This document shows positions 19,565 through 28,805 of a stretch of DNA of 64,000 nt, piece by piece. Position 1 is the first letter of the stretch; the number at the start of each line of letters is the position of its first letter. The DNA lies in contig NZ_DRFV01000012.1 in assembly GCF_011050365.1 (NCBI RefSeq), forward strand, positions 124,001 through 188,000. Direction: 5' to 3'. The stretch is from Pseudohongiella sp. (lineage in GTDB: Bacteria; Pseudomonadota; Gammaproteobacteria; Pseudomonadales; Pseudohongiellaceae). The notes under the pieces were generated by a model, which was not told the origin of the DNA, did no database searches, and worked only from the letters and a program-made list of their open reading frames with translations. The translations under genes were made by a program, and so were the position numbers.

Positions 19565-20623
19565 ATGTCGTCTGATGTGTCGCCGCCCCGCATGATCGGG
19601 GAGTCTGCCTGTTTTCTTGAGATGCAGGAGCATGTATCCCGGGTGGCACCGCTCAACAAACCTGTGCTGATCGTGGGTGAGCGCGGCACCGGTAAGGAGC
19701 TTATCGCGTCACGCCTGCATTACCTGTCAGCACGCTGGCAACAGAATTTCCTCAAAATTAATTGTGCAGCACTCAGTGATGCCTTGCTGGAGGCGCAACT
19801 GTTCGGCCACGAGGCGGGCGCCTTTACCGGCGCGACCGGGCAACGCAAAGGTCTGTTCGAGCGCGCCGACGGCGGCACGCTGTTCCTCGATGAGCTGGCC
19901 AATACTGCCATGCCGGTGCAGGAGAAAATTCTTCGGGTCATCGAGTATGGAGAGTTTGAGCGCCTGGGTGGCAATCAGACATTGACGGTGGATGTGCGCC
20001 TGGTCGCTGCTACCAATGAAGATCTGCCCGCGCTGGGTCGGGCCGGCAGGTTCCGTGAAGACCTGATCGACAGGCTTGCATTTGATGTGGTGACACTGCC
20101 GCCGCTACGGGTGCGTACGGAGGATATTCTGGTGCTGGCCGAACATTTTGCCATCAGCATGGTGAAAGAGATGGGCGAGGAATTTTTTGCCGGCTTTTCC
20201 GAATCGGTGCAGCGACAACTGCTTGGTTATAGCTGGCCTGGCAATATCCGTGAGCTGAAAAATGTCATTGAGCGGGCGGTGTACCAGCATCCCAATAAAA
20301 CCGTGAACCGGCTGGTATTCAATCCCTTCGATTCGCCTTATCGACCGTCAGTATCGCCGGTGCGCGAGGTGGCGGAGTCGGCATCATCAGAGTTGGTGCC
20401 GGACGAGAATCCGGCTAATGGTGGTGCCGTCATCGACAAGGCCAGCGTCAACTGGGATGGCCAGACACTGGATTTTCGCCAGCACATACAGGATTACGAA
20501 ACCGATTTGCTGCGTAAGGCGCTTGAGCATTGCCAGTTTAATCAACGCAAGACGGCGACGCACCTGAATCTCAGTTATCACCAGTTGCGAGGTTATCTGC
20601 GTAAATACGATTTGTTGTCCTGA
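19565..20623 (+). CDS. pspF: sigma-54 enhancer-binding activator PspF
   Basis: 352 aa. An AAA+ sigma-54 activator domain starts almost at the N-terminus, with no receiver domain. It has Walker A GERGTGKE (38-45), the sigma-54 contact loop GAFTGA (85-90) and Walker B GGTLFLDE (103-110). A C-terminal Fis-type helix-turn-helix follows (RKTATHLNLSYHQLRGYL). Lack of a sensory domain and divergence from pspA identify PspF, which is held inactive by PspA. The linker between AAA+ and HTH (about 255-310) is longer than in E. coli. Confidence 0.95.
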   Translation: MSSDVSPPRMIGESACFLEMQEHVSRVAPLNKPVLIVGERGTGKELIASRLHYLSARWQQNFLKINCAALSDALLEAQLFGHEAGAFTGATGQRKGLFERADGGTLFLDELANTAMPVQEKILRVIEYGEFERLGGNQTLTVDVRLVAATNEDLPALGRAGRFREDLIDRLAFDVVTLPPLRVRTEDILVLAEHFAISMVKEMGEEFFAGFSESVQRQLLGYSWPGNIRELKNVIERAVYQHPNKTVNRLVFNPFDSPYRPSVSPVREVAESASSELVPDENPANGGAVIDKASVNWDGQTLDFRQHIQDYETDLLRKALEHCQFNQRKTATHLNLSYHQLRGYLRKYDLLS

Positions 20624-20658
20624 TCCGCTGTACCGTTTGTTGCCTGAGTATTAACGCC

Positions 20659-21747
20659 ATGGAATACCAATTTCCGCCCATCAATTATCTCTACCTGGTT
20701 GCCTGTCTGATGGCGTGTGCCCTGGCCGTGTTCAGTCTGGGGCAGGCGCACACGCGCAGCGGCAAGCTGTGGGTGGCGGTGATGGCCAGCTTTGGTCTGT
20801 GGACCTTCGGTGAGCTGGTGGCCAATGCGGGCACCACACTGGCCTGGCAGGTCGGCTTTCAGCGCGTGGTCTACCTGGGTGTTATCAGCGCCACCACGTC
20901 ATGGCTGCTGTTTGCCATCTGCTTTTCCGGCTACGGGCGTTGGCTTGGTAAGCGTCTGGTGGTCATATTGCTGGTAGTGCCGTTCAGCTCGATAGCCCTG
21001 GTGATGACGCTCGATCATCATCAGCTCCTGTATACCGGTGCGGTGTTACTGGAACGTGATGGTTACCTCGTTCTGGACCCGGAATATGGTGTCGGGTTCT
21101 GGTTGCACTTGCTTTGCGCGCATCTGTTTACCATGGCCGGTTCGTTGCTGTTACTCAATGCCAGCATAAAACAACCTCAGGTTTACCGGGGACAGTCACT
21201 GTTGATTGGCATTGCCGCGCTGATGCCGGTGGTGCCCAATATGATGTATGTCGCCGGCATCGATCTGGCCGGCGGTTTTGATCCGACATCCCTGTTTTTT
21301 GTGGTCAGTGCCATTCTGGTCACTGTTGCCACGCACCAGTATCACTTCCTGTCGCTGACACCCGTTGCACGCGACCGGGTGTTTGATCAGATCAATATTG
21401 CCGTTGTGGTGGCGAACGAGAAACACCAGATCTCTGATGTAAACCCGGCGTTTGTAGACATGACGGGTGAAGCGCTGGCCGACCTGGCAGGGCTGACCGT
21501 TGCCGATGTGTTGTTAAGGTACTTCAAGGGAGTTGATGTGTCTGTCATTGAAAGCGGCTGGCAGGGGCGGCTGACAGCGCTCGACAATGAGCGCCACTAT
21601 GATGTCACCAGTATGCCAATACGCGGTAACAACCATAAGGTCATGGGTTATCTGGTGTTGCTGAATGACGTTACCCAGATACAGAAAGCTCTTGACGAAA
21701 TCAGTCGTCTGGCGGGCCCGGATGACAGCGACCGGGATGATGTGTAA
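20659..21747 (+). CDS. 7TM sensor protein with PAS domain, no output domain
   Basis: 362 aa. Seven hydrophobic segments span residues about 7-225, matching the histidine-kinase N-terminal 7TM domain. A PAS domain follows at about 233-345 (INIAVVVANEKHQISDVNPAFVDMTGEAL). The chain then ends in an acidic tail, with no histidine kinase, GGDEF, EAL or adenylate cyclase domain. It lies 35 nt after pspF, and its stop overlaps the start of the phosphopantetheinyl transferase by one nucleotide. It may signal through a partner protein. No frameshifted kinase remnant is visible downstream. Confidence 0.78.
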   Translation: MEYQFPPINYLYLVACLMACALAVFSLGQAHTRSGKLWVAVMASFGLWTFGELVANAGTTLAWQVGFQRVVYLGVISATTSWLLFAICFSGYGRWLGKRLVVILLVVPFSSIALVMTLDHHQLLYTGAVLLERDGYLVLDPEYGVGFWLHLLCAHLFTMAGSLLLLNASIKQPQVYRGQSLLIGIAALMPVVPNMMYVAGIDLAGGFDPTSLFFVVSAILVTVATHQYHFLSLTPVARDRVFDQINIAVVVANEKHQISDVNPAFVDMTGEALADLAGLTVADVLLRYFKGVDVSVIESGWQGRLTALDNERHYDVTSMPIRGNNHKVMGYLVLLNDVTQIQKALDEISRLAGPDDSDRDDV

Positions 21748-22559
21748 TGACATCGTTGTCTGAACCGGTGTCTGCTGACTCCGAACCGTTGACTGCACTT
21801 GATTTGCCTGCTTCGCAAATTGATCTTTGGCTGGTGCCGGCTGTCACGGATATGGCGGCCGTTGAACAGCTTGCCGGTGCCTGGTTGAGTGATGCTGAAC
21901 GGGTGCGCCTGAATAGTCGACGCCTGCCCAAAGGCAGAGCCATGTTTCTGCTTACCCGGGCCGTCACCAGACGTTTGTTGTCAGCCTATTGCCCCGATGT
22001 TGAGCCGGGTCAGTGGCAGCTGGGACGCAGCGCTGAAGGTCGTCCGGACGTGTCGGGACCGGTGGTGGCCCCGGTATTCAATCTTTCCCATACCGACGAT
22101 ATGCTGGTGTTGGCATTTGCGGCGCAGGGAGAGCCCGGCGTGGATATCGAAGCGCTGGATCGCGAGCTTGATTGCATGGCACTGGCACAACGGTTTTTTT
22201 CGCCCGCAGAGTATCAGGCGTTGCGATTATTGCCTGCCTTACAGCAGCGCGAGCGTTTTCTGCGACTCTGGACGCTGAAAGAGGCCTGCGTCAAGGCCAA
22301 TGGTCAGGGGCTGGCCCGGGCACTGCGGGATTTTGAGTTTGCGTTTGATGACGGGTTAATGTTCTACCCGGCGCCTCACGAGGCGCCTCCGCATCAGCAC
22401 TGGCGACTGTGGTCGACCACGCTGGCGGGCTTGCGTATCGCGCTGGCATTGCGTAGTCAGACCGATCCGGGCGCGCCCCGGTTGTGTGTGCGACAATTGC
22501 TGTGGCCCGATCGGTTACATGTTGTTGCGTGCAGGCCGGAATTCACCGGCAGCACCTGA
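21747..22559 (+). CDS. 4'-phosphopantetheinyl transferase, Sfp/EntD superfamily
   Basis: 270 aa with the family motifs FNLSHTDD, GVDIE and LWTLKEACVKANG. It moves the phosphopantetheine arm of CoA to a serine on carrier proteins of fatty acid, polyketide or nonribosomal peptide synthesis. The two-domain Sfp length distinguishes it from the short AcpS. The ATG overlaps the stop of the preceding 7TM-PAS gene (TAATG), so translation is coupled. No synthase is encoded nearby, so the carrier target is unknown. Its stop abuts the corC stop on the other strand. Confidence 0.93.
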   Translation: MTSLSEPVSADSEPLTALDLPASQIDLWLVPAVTDMAAVEQLAGAWLSDAERVRLNSRRLPKGRAMFLLTRAVTRRLLSAYCPDVEPGQWQLGRSAEGRPDVSGPVVAPVFNLSHTDDMLVLAFAAQGEPGVDIEALDRELDCMALAQRFFSPAEYQALRLLPALQQRERFLRLWTLKEACVKANGQGLARALRDFEFAFDDGLMFYPAPHEAPPHQHWRLWSTTLAGLRIALALRSQTDPGAPRLCVRQLLWPDRLHVVACRPEFTGST

Positions 22560-23852
22560 TCAGTCGTCGGTATCTTCAGTTTCCACGAGTTCTTGCGCAC
22601 GCCACATGCGTACCGTCTTGATCAGGTTGTCTTTCACCTGGATGATTTCTACATAGTAATTGCCAACCTGAATACCGGTCGCTGACTCGGGGATCGACTC
22701 CAGTGCTTCAACCAGCAGGCCATTCAGCGTTTTGGCATTTTCTGCTTCCAGATCCCAGTCCAGTGTGCGATTGATATCGCGCAGGGTCGCGGTGCCGTCA
22801 ATCAGGAAGCTGCCATCGGCTTGCGGATGAATATCACGGCTGTTATCAGCCATGTCGGTGGTGAATTCGCCAACAATTTCTTCCAGAATATCTTCCAGGG
22901 TAACGATTCCCTTGATGACGCCGTATTCATCAACCACAAAAGCCAGGCGCTTTCTGCCGGACTGGAAATTGAACAACTGTGTGTGCAGCGGCGTGCTCTC
23001 CGGAATAAAGTAGGGTGCATCAGCCTCCCTTAAAAAATCCTCACGCTCTATGTCACTGCTGCGCAGAAATTTGCCCAGGCTGCGCATATGCAGAACGCCG
23101 ACGATATTATCTATCTCCTTTTGATAAATCGGCATGCGTGTATGCTGGCTGTTGCTGATGGCGTCGAGAATCTCCGAAACCTCATCGTCGATATCAATGC
23201 CAATAATTTCACTGCGGGGCACCAGAATATCGTTTACTGTCACTTTTTCCAGATCCAGAATGTTCAGCAGCATACCCTGGCCCTGTTCCGGAATCAGTTG
23301 TGCGGACTCATGTACGACAGTGCGCAGCTCCTCCGGGGACAGCTGGTGGTCCGCAGATGCTTCCGGTTTGATGCCAAGCGTCCGGATCAACACATGCGAA
23401 ACCCGGTTGGCCATCCACACCAATGGGTACAGAAGCTTCAGCAACACCACCAGTAGCAGGCTGGACGGATAAGCGATGCGTTCCGGGTGCAGCGCGGCTA
23501 TGGTCTTGGGCGTGATCTCGGCAAAGATGAGGATGACCAGAGTCAGCACAACGGTGGTCAACACCGTCTCGGGATTGCCGAAGACCTGAATGGCTATTGT
23601 GGTTGCAATGGACGCAGACAACAGATTAACGAAGTTATTGCCAATCAGGATAACGCCCAACAATTTGTCCGGCGCCTCCAGCAATTTGCTGACGCGCAGC
23701 GCGCCGGCATGCTTTTGGCGAACCCGGTGTTTAAGGCGGTAGCGGTTGAGGCTCATCATGCTCGTTTCCGAGCTGGAGAAATAGGCCGATGCGATGACCA
23801 GAAAAACTAAGAGTCCGGTGAGAAACGGGACAGGTGACGATTCAGCGTCCAT
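22560..23852 (-). CDS. CNNM/CorC-type transporter-associated protein (HCC family)
   Basis: 430 aa. An N-terminal DUF21/CNNM membrane domain (about 8-180, including SSSETSMMSLNRYRLKH and FAEITPKTIA) is followed by a CBS pair (about 205-330, DILVPRSEIIGID, VVDEYGVIKGIVTLEDI) and the C-terminal CorC/HlyC domain. It belongs to the magnesium/cobalt efflux-linked family (YfjD type). AAGGAGG precedes the ATG. It is followed upstream by ypjD on the same strand, a conserved pairing beside ffh. Confidence 0.93.
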   Translation of the reverse strand: MDAESSPVPFLTGLLVFLVIASAYFSSSETSMMSLNRYRLKHRVRQKHAGALRVSKLLEAPDKLLGVILIGNNFVNLLSASIATTIAIQVFGNPETVLTTVVLTLVILIFAEITPKTIAALHPERIAYPSSLLLVVLLKLLYPLVWMANRVSHVLIRTLGIKPEASADHQLSPEELRTVVHESAQLIPEQGQGMLLNILDLEKVTVNDILVPRSEIIGIDIDDEVSEILDAISNSQHTRMPIYQKEIDNIVGVLHMRSLGKFLRSSDIEREDFLREADAPYFIPESTPLHTQLFNFQSGRKRLAFVVDEYGVIKGIVTLEDILEEIVGEFTTDMADNSRDIHPQADGSFLIDGTATLRDINRTLDWDLEAENAKTLNGLLVEALESIPESATGIQVGNYYVEIIQVKDNLIKTVRMWRAQELVETEDTDD

Positions 23853-23920
23853 CAGGACGGTGACCTCCTTGATTTGATTGTGGGTGATATCGGGCTAGCC
23901 TGGTGCATGTACCTGTCTGT

Positions 23921-24721
23921 TTACAGGATAAACTCCAGCACAAATTTGGAACCGTAAAAGCCCAGTAGCAGGCAAATGAAACCAGCCAGCGTGCCGCGGA
24001 TGGCGGTGTTGCCGCGCCAGCCCAGTTGATGGCGGCCCCAAAGCAATACAGCAAAGACTATCCATGCCAGCACCGAGAAGAACATTTTGTGGGGCAGGCC
24101 CTGGGCGCCCAGGTCTTCAACAAACACGAAGCCGGCGATGATGCCCAGGCTCAGTAATCCTTGCGCGACCCAGATCAGCTCGAACAGCAATCGCTCCATG
24201 TCCTGCAAGGGAGGAAAGCGTTTGATGACACTGGCTGCATGTTTATGACGCAGCTGGTAGTTCTGAAAAGCCAGAAATGCGGCCTGTACGGCCGCCAGCG
24301 TGAACAGGCTATAGGCCACGATAGAGAGCAGGATATGGCTGGCGATGCCAGCATCAATGGGCTGTGCCGGGTAATTGCTGTCAATGATCAGGGACAGGAC
24401 GATGACCAGTGCGGCAAACGGAAACACACCAATAATGAGGTTGCCCAGAGGGCGTCGGGCGCTGCTGATGATGGCAAACAGCGCGATGACAGCAAAAATC
24501 AGGGTGCTGATTTCGGTGACACCAAAATGATAACCATCAGTGCGCGCGATCAGCGACCAGGCGCTGATACCATGGGCGAGCACTGCGGCCAGACCGGTTA
24601 TCAGCACTTTCCCCTGGGTTTTGGTGCGCGCGGATCTGGCTTTGATCGCCTGTCCCTGGAGCGTGAGGCTGATAAGGTACAGCGCGACGGCAACAAGTCC
24701 TGACAGCGTCGTTATTGGCAT
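23921..24721 (-). CDS. ypjD: YpjD-type cytochrome c assembly membrane protein
   Basis: About 266 aa, eight predicted membrane helices, CcsA/CcmC-like domain with the tryptophan/histidine-rich region (AQGLLSLGIIAGFVFVED, KMFFSVLAWIVFAVLLWGR). This is the inner-membrane YpjD family, conserved next to corC and ffh in gammaproteobacteria; a role in haem or cytochrome handling is inferred from the domain only. I start at the ATG at 24721 (MPITTLSG), which opens directly into the first helix; an upstream in-frame ATG at 24784 would add 21 polar residues. Confidence 0.88.
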   Translation of the reverse strand: MPITTLSGLVAVALYLISLTLQGQAIKARSARTKTQGKVLITGLAAVLAHGISAWSLIARTDGYHFGVTEISTLIFAVIALFAIISSARRPLGNLIIGVFPFAALVIVLSLIIDSNYPAQPIDAGIASHILLSIVAYSLFTLAAVQAAFLAFQNYQLRHKHAASVIKRFPPLQDMERLLFELIWVAQGLLSLGIIAGFVFVEDLGAQGLPHKMFFSVLAWIVFAVLLWGRHQLGWRGNTAIRGTLAGFICLLLGFYGSKFVLEFIL

Positions 24722-24819
24722 GAGATCTCTGTGTGGTTCCAAGTGGTGTGCTTCAACGCGCAAAGTGTCGCACAACTGGTGCATGCGTTGAAGTGTTTTT
24801 TCCGGCGGCGCGCTGGCTA

Positions 24820-24848
24820 TTGTAGGTGTTCGCCATCAGGGTGATAAT
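24820..24848 (+). promoter_or_regulatory. candidate sigma-70 promoter of ffh
   Basis: TTGTAG and GATAAT separated by 17 nt, about 70 nt upstream of the ffh ATG and divergent from ypjD. The -10 is good and the -35 moderate. Confidence 0.5.
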
Positions 24849-24916
24849 AGAGGGCTTTACAGTTGCCAACCGGTTTGTTGATCAGCAGGCCGTGACCAAG
24901 CAGAGGCATATCACAG

Positions 24917-26299
24917 ATGTTTGACAGCTTAACCGAACGGCTTTCCGGCGCACTCCGCAAGATTAGCGGCAAAGCCACGCTGACCGAAAACAATATTGAA
25001 GAAGCCCTGCGCGAGGTGCGTCGTGCCTTGCTGGAGGCTGATGTTGCGCTGCCCGTGGTCAAGGACTTCATCGAGCGCGTCAAATTGCGTGCGGTTGGTC
25101 AGGAGGTCTCACAAAGCCTGAGCCCCGGGCAGGCGTTCATCAAGATCGTGCAGGCCGAGCTGGAAGCGGTCATGGGATCGGCCAATGAAGAGCTGAATCT
25201 CAATGCGCAGCCACCGGCGGTGGTATTGATGGCCGGTCTGCAGGGGGCGGGTAAAACCACCACGGTAGCCAAGCTGGCGCGCTGGCTCAAAGACTCAAAA
25301 AAGAAATCAGTCATGGTTGTCAGTGCCGACGTCTACCGTCCGGCCGCCATAAAACAGCTGGAAACACTGGCCGGTGAAGTCGGGGTCAGGTTTTTCGCCT
25401 CGGATGTGTCTCAGAAACCACAGGATATTGTGCAGGCGGCAGTCAAAGAGGCTCGCAAGGCGTTTGTTGATGTGTTGCTGGTGGATACCGCAGGTCGTCT
25501 GGCCGTTGATGCGGAGATGATGACCGAGATCGGTGATCTGCATCGCCTGTTGAATCCGATTGAAACCCTGTTCGTGGTTGATGCCATGACTGGTCAGGAT
25601 GCGGCGAATACTGCCCGTGCCTTCAATGAGGCGTTACCGCTGACCGGTGTAGTATTGACCAAGGCTGATGGTGATGCGCGTGGCGGTGCTGCGTTGTCAG
25701 TGCGGCAAATTACCGGCAAGCCCATCAAATTCATGGGTATGGGCGAAAAGACAGATGCCCTGGAGCCTTTCTACCCTGATCGTATTGCCTCGCGTATTCT
25801 CGGCATGGGCGACCTGCTGTCGCTGATCGAAGAGGCTGAGCGCAAGGTCGACAAGGACAAGGCGGCCAAGCTCGCGGGCAAGTTCCAGAAGGGCAAGGGC
25901 TTTGATCTGGAGGATTTCCGCGAGCAGCTGCAGCAGATGAAGAGTATGGGTGGCATGGCCAGCATCATGGACAAGATGCCGGGTATGGGGGCGCTGCCGC
26001 CCGGCGCCGCAGCCAAGGTGAATGACGGCCAGTTCGGGCGTATGGAAGCCATTATCAACTCCATGACACCCCGCGAACGACGTAACCCGGATATGCTTAA
26101 CGGCTCGCGCAAACGACGCATCTGTCAGGGTTCAGGCACGCAAATTCAGGATTTGAATCGTCTGATGAAACAGCATAAGCAGATGCAGAAGATGATGAAG
26201 AAGATGAAAGGTGGCGGTATGGCCAATATGATGCGTGGCCTGGGCGGTATGGGGGGGCAGGGTGGATTCCCCGGCGCCGGTGGTCCGCCGCGATTCTGA
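24917..26299 (+). CDS. ffh: signal recognition particle GTPase Ffh
   Basis: 460 aa. An N-terminal four-helix N domain is followed by the G domain with P-loop GLQGAGKTT, the DTAGR motif and TKADGDARGG. The methionine-rich M domain follows, with MKSMGGMASIMDKMPGMG and an HTH that binds 4.5S RNA, and a Gly/Met tail. It delivers nascent inner-membrane proteins to FtsY and SecYEG. It begins the conserved ffh-rpsP-rimM-trmD-rplS block. Full length and intact. Confidence 0.98.
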   Translation: MFDSLTERLSGALRKISGKATLTENNIEEALREVRRALLEADVALPVVKDFIERVKLRAVGQEVSQSLSPGQAFIKIVQAELEAVMGSANEELNLNAQPPAVVLMAGLQGAGKTTTVAKLARWLKDSKKKSVMVVSADVYRPAAIKQLETLAGEVGVRFFASDVSQKPQDIVQAAVKEARKAFVDVLLVDTAGRLAVDAEMMTEIGDLHRLLNPIETLFVVDAMTGQDAANTARAFNEALPLTGVVLTKADGDARGGAALSVRQITGKPIKFMGMGEKTDALEPFYPDRIASRILGMGDLLSLIEEAERKVDKDKAAKLAGKFQKGKGFDLEDFREQLQQMKSMGGMASIMDKMPGMGALPPGAAAKVNDGQFGRMEAIINSMTPRERRNPDMLNGSRKRRICQGSGTQIQDLNRLMKQHKQMQKMMKKMKGGGMANMMRGLGGMGGQGGFPGAGGPPRF

Positions 26300-26419
26300 C
26301 TGGCCGCGCGGGCTGCGGGTGCTACGCTGGCCCGCCGGTAACCTGCGGGCTATCCGTACATCGGGGGAAAGAAATGCGCAGAATAGTCGGTAAATCAGTA
26401 AAAAACCTGCAAACATTCC

Positions 26420-26448
26420 TTCCCACAAGCCACCATTTCGCTTAGAAT
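26420..26448 (+). promoter_or_regulatory. candidate promoter of the rpsP operon
   Basis: TAGAAT at 26443-26448 with a weak -35 (TTCCCA at 26420-26425, 17-nt spacer), 72 nt before rpsP in the 220-nt gap after ffh. Confidence 0.4.
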
Positions 26449-26519
26449 ACCGCACTTTTTCCGGCACTGTGTCGGGAATACTCTGTTTTCGTACGAAGCT
26501 AACATTAGGAAAGTAGTCT

Positions 26520-26780
26520 ATGGTCACAATCCGACTGGCTCGCGGCGGCGCCAAGAAAAAGCCTTTTTACCACATCACGGTTACCGATTCACGCAACGCA
26601 CGTGACGGCCGTTTCATTGAGCGCGTAGGGTTCTTCAACCCGCTGGCTCGTGGGGCTGAAGAGCGTCTGCGCATTGATCTGGATCGTATCGGTTACTGGT
26701 CTGGCCAGGGCGCACAGCCTAGCGAGCGCGTTGCCAAGCTGATCAGTGAAGCAGCCCAGGCTGCCAGCACTGAGGCCTGA
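26520..26780 (+). CDS. rpsP: 30S ribosomal protein S16
   Basis: 86 aa, beginning [19 protein letters not shown], the invariant N-terminus of S16, with [14 protein letters not shown]. It binds 16S rRNA early in 30S assembly. First gene of the rpsP-rimM-trmD-rplS operon. Normal length with a short acidic/Ala tail. Confidence 0.99.
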   Translation: MVTIRLARGGAKKKPFYHITVTDSRNARDGRFIERVGFFNPLARGAEERLRIDLDRIGYWSGQGAQPSERVAKLISEAAQAASTEA

Positions 26781-26805
26781 TCAACAGGTTCAAGAGGCTA
26801 TCTCC

Positions 26806-27333
26806 TTGAACAAGTCACGCATCCGGCTGGGTCGTGTTGCATCGCCCTACGGCGTAAAGGGCTGGGTGAAGCTGGTATCGTTTACTCAGCCCAGAGACAA
26901 CATTTTCAGCTACCAGCGTTTTTTCGCGATGCGGGACGGCGCTGAAATCGAGCTGGAACTGGATGCCGGTAAGCCGCAAGGTAAGGGCTTGGTTGCCCAT
27001 TTTGTCGGGTTTGATACACCCGAAGCGGTGCGCGAACTGACCGGTCTGGAGTTGAGTGTGTCGTCCGATGCGCTCCCGGAACTGGGCAAGGATGACTATT
27101 ACTGGCATCAACTGGTCGGTTTGCAGGTACTTAATCGTGCCGGCATTAATCTGGGCCGGGTAGAGAGCCTGTTCGAGACCGGTGCCAATGATGTTATGGT
27201 CGTTGTGCCAGACACGGACAGCGTTGATGACAATCAGCGCCTGATTCCATGGCTGCCGGATCGGGTGGTGATTGAGGTAGACATGGCAGCCGATCGGATC
27301 GTGGTCGATTGGGAGCCGGATTACCTCATTTAA
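26806..27333 (+). CDS. rimM: 16S rRNA processing protein RimM
   Basis: About 175 aa. The N-terminal RimM domain ([22 protein letters not shown]) is followed by the C-terminal PRC-barrel ([13 protein letters not shown]... [13 protein letters not shown]). It assists maturation of the 30S head with S19. I assign the TTG at 26806 (coding [10 protein letters not shown]), 8 nt after AAGAGG at 26792; the in-frame ATG at 26746 would overlap rpsP by 35 nt and has no family counterpart. Use of TTG may keep its level below that of the ribosomal proteins. Confidence 0.93.
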   Translation: MNKSRIRLGRVASPYGVKGWVKLVSFTQPRDNIFSYQRFFAMRDGAEIELELDAGKPQGKGLVAHFVGFDTPEAVRELTGLELSVSSDALPELGKDDYYWHQLVGLQVLNRAGINLGRVESLFETGANDVMVVVPDTDSVDDNQRLIPWLPDRVVIEVDMAADRIVVDWEPDYLI

Positions 27334-27356
27334 GGATTTTGCACGGAGACGCGCAC

Positions 27357-28139
27357 ATGCAGGTTGGCATTGTCACGCTGTTTCCGGAAATGTTTTCGAC
27401 AGTAACGCAGTATGGCGTTACTGGCCGGGCCTGTCGCAACGGCCTGATGCAGGTGTCGTGTCACAATCCTCGCGATTTTACGACAGACCGGCATCGGACG
27501 GTGGATGACAAGCCTTTTGGTGGCGGTGCCGGCATGTTGATGAAAACCGGCCCCCTGTGTGCCGCGATCGATCAGGCAAAAGTCTGGCAATCTGCAGCGC
27601 CCACAGTGATTTATCTGTCCCCGCAAGGGCGCAGACTGGATCAGGCCGGTGTCACCATGCTGGCGGCGCGCACTAACCTGGTACTGGTGTGCGGGCGTTA
27701 TCAGGGTATCGATGAGCGCGTGCTACAGACCGAGATTGATGAGGAATGGTCGGTAGGTGACTATGTTCTCAGTGGCGGAGAGTTACCCGCCATGGTGATG
27801 CTGGATGCGATCATCCGGTATCAACCCGGTGCGCTGGGGCATGAGGATTCAGCCGGACTGGATTCATTTGCGCCGCTGGAAGATGACGCATCGGGTTTGA
27901 ATGGAACAAGTTTGCTGGATTGCCCGCGCTATACGCGGCCGCAGGATTTTGCGGGGCTGCCGGTACCGGAAGTACTGGTGGGTGGTAACCACGAACACAT
28001 CAGGCGCTGGCAGTTAAAGCAGCGACTGGGCAGGACATGGCTAAAGCGGCCGGACATGATTGAGCAACAACAGCTCACTCGGGAACAGCAGGCTTTGTTA
28101 AACGAATTTATTAGTGAATACGGTACCTCAGCTAACTGA
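27357..28139 (+). CDS. trmD: tRNA (guanine-N1)-methyltransferase
   Basis: 260 aa, SPOUT-fold enzyme that methylates G37 and prevents frameshifting. It starts [13 protein letters not shown], with [11 protein letters not shown], the trefoil knot motif [11 protein letters not shown] and [12 protein letters not shown]. The ATG at 27357 is used; the longer frame from 27309 starts inside rimM. The interdomain linker is followed by a C-terminal domain ending [15 protein letters not shown]. It is 23 nt after rimM. Confidence 0.98.
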   Translation: MQVGIVTLFPEMFSTVTQYGVTGRACRNGLMQVSCHNPRDFTTDRHRTVDDKPFGGGAGMLMKTGPLCAAIDQAKVWQSAAPTVIYLSPQGRRLDQAGVTMLAARTNLVLVCGRYQGIDERVLQTEIDEEWSVGDYVLSGGELPAMVMLDAIIRYQPGALGHEDSAGLDSFAPLEDDASGLNGTSLLDCPRYTRPQDFAGLPVPEVLVGGNHEHIRRWQLKQRLGRTWLKRPDMIEQQQLTREQQALLNEFISEYGTSAN

Positions 28140-28200
28140 ATGGCCGCCCAGGGCGGAGCAGACGAAGGCTTGAGGGGTATCAATAACCGGGAGTACGGCA

Positions 28201-28566
28201 ATGAGCAACAGCAAAATTATCGAGATGATTGAAAAAGAACAGATGAGCAAGGAGATTCCGGCGTTTTCACCGGGTGATACCGTTGTTGTTCAGGTCAAGA
28301 TCAAAGAAGGCGATCGTGAGCGTCTGCAGGCCTACGAAGGTGTGGTTATCGGTGTTCGCAACCGTGGTCTGAACTCTGCTTTCACTGTTCGCAAGATTTC
28401 TCACGGTGTGGGTGTTGAGCGTACCTTCCAGACCTACAGCCCGCTGATCGACAGCGTGACTCTGAAGCGTCGTGGTGACGTACGTCAGGCCAAACTGTAC
28501 TACCTGCGTGAGCGTTCAGGTCGTTCTGCCCGTATCGCCGAGAAGCTGGACAAAAAAGTCAGCTGA
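28201..28566 (+). CDS. rplS: 50S ribosomal protein L19
   Basis: 121 aa with [22 protein letters not shown] and the C-terminal [23 protein letters not shown] blocks of L19, located at the 30S-50S interface. Codon use is strongly biased to favoured codons, as for a highly expressed gene. Last gene of the operon, followed by a terminator. Confidence 0.99.
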   Translation: MSNSKIIEMIEKEQMSKEIPAFSPGDTVVVQVKIKEGDRERLQAYEGVVIGVRNRGLNSAFTVRKISHGVGVERTFQTYSPLIDSVTLKRRGDVRQAKLYYLRERSGRSARIAEKLDKKVS

Positions 28567-28623
28567 TTTTGTGCCCGCCCGGTCTGTTTCAGGCCGGCCG
28601 GGCCGACGATTGCAGAGCAGGTC

Positions 28624-28656
28624 AAAAAAAGGGGAGCTTAGCGCCCCTTTTTTTTT
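28624..28656 (+). terminator. intrinsic terminator after rplS
   Basis: A stem of A-run plus GGGG (28624-28634) pairs with CCCC plus T-run (28644-28656), with an AGCTTAGCG loop. The symmetric A and T runs mean it could also act on the minus strand. About 60 nt after the rplS stop. Confidence 0.88.
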
Positions 28657-28739
28657 GCCTCGCTGGCCACGCTATTTGGCTGCAATCTGCGATTTTGACC
28701 GACTCGGTGCAGGAAATGCCGGAGCGGAAGTTTCTTGTC

Positions 28740-28753
28740 CATGACCGGTCATG
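28740..28753. promoter_or_regulatory. 14-bp perfect palindrome upstream of dsbC
   Basis: CATGACCGGTCATG, a perfect palindrome 52 nt before the dsbC start, in the presumed promoter region. It could be an operator; the regulator is unknown. Confidence 0.4.
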
Positions 28754-28805
28754 ATAAAGTCAGGCTGGCACGGCCAAAGTAACCGTATTACGGAGTGATT
28801 TAGGT

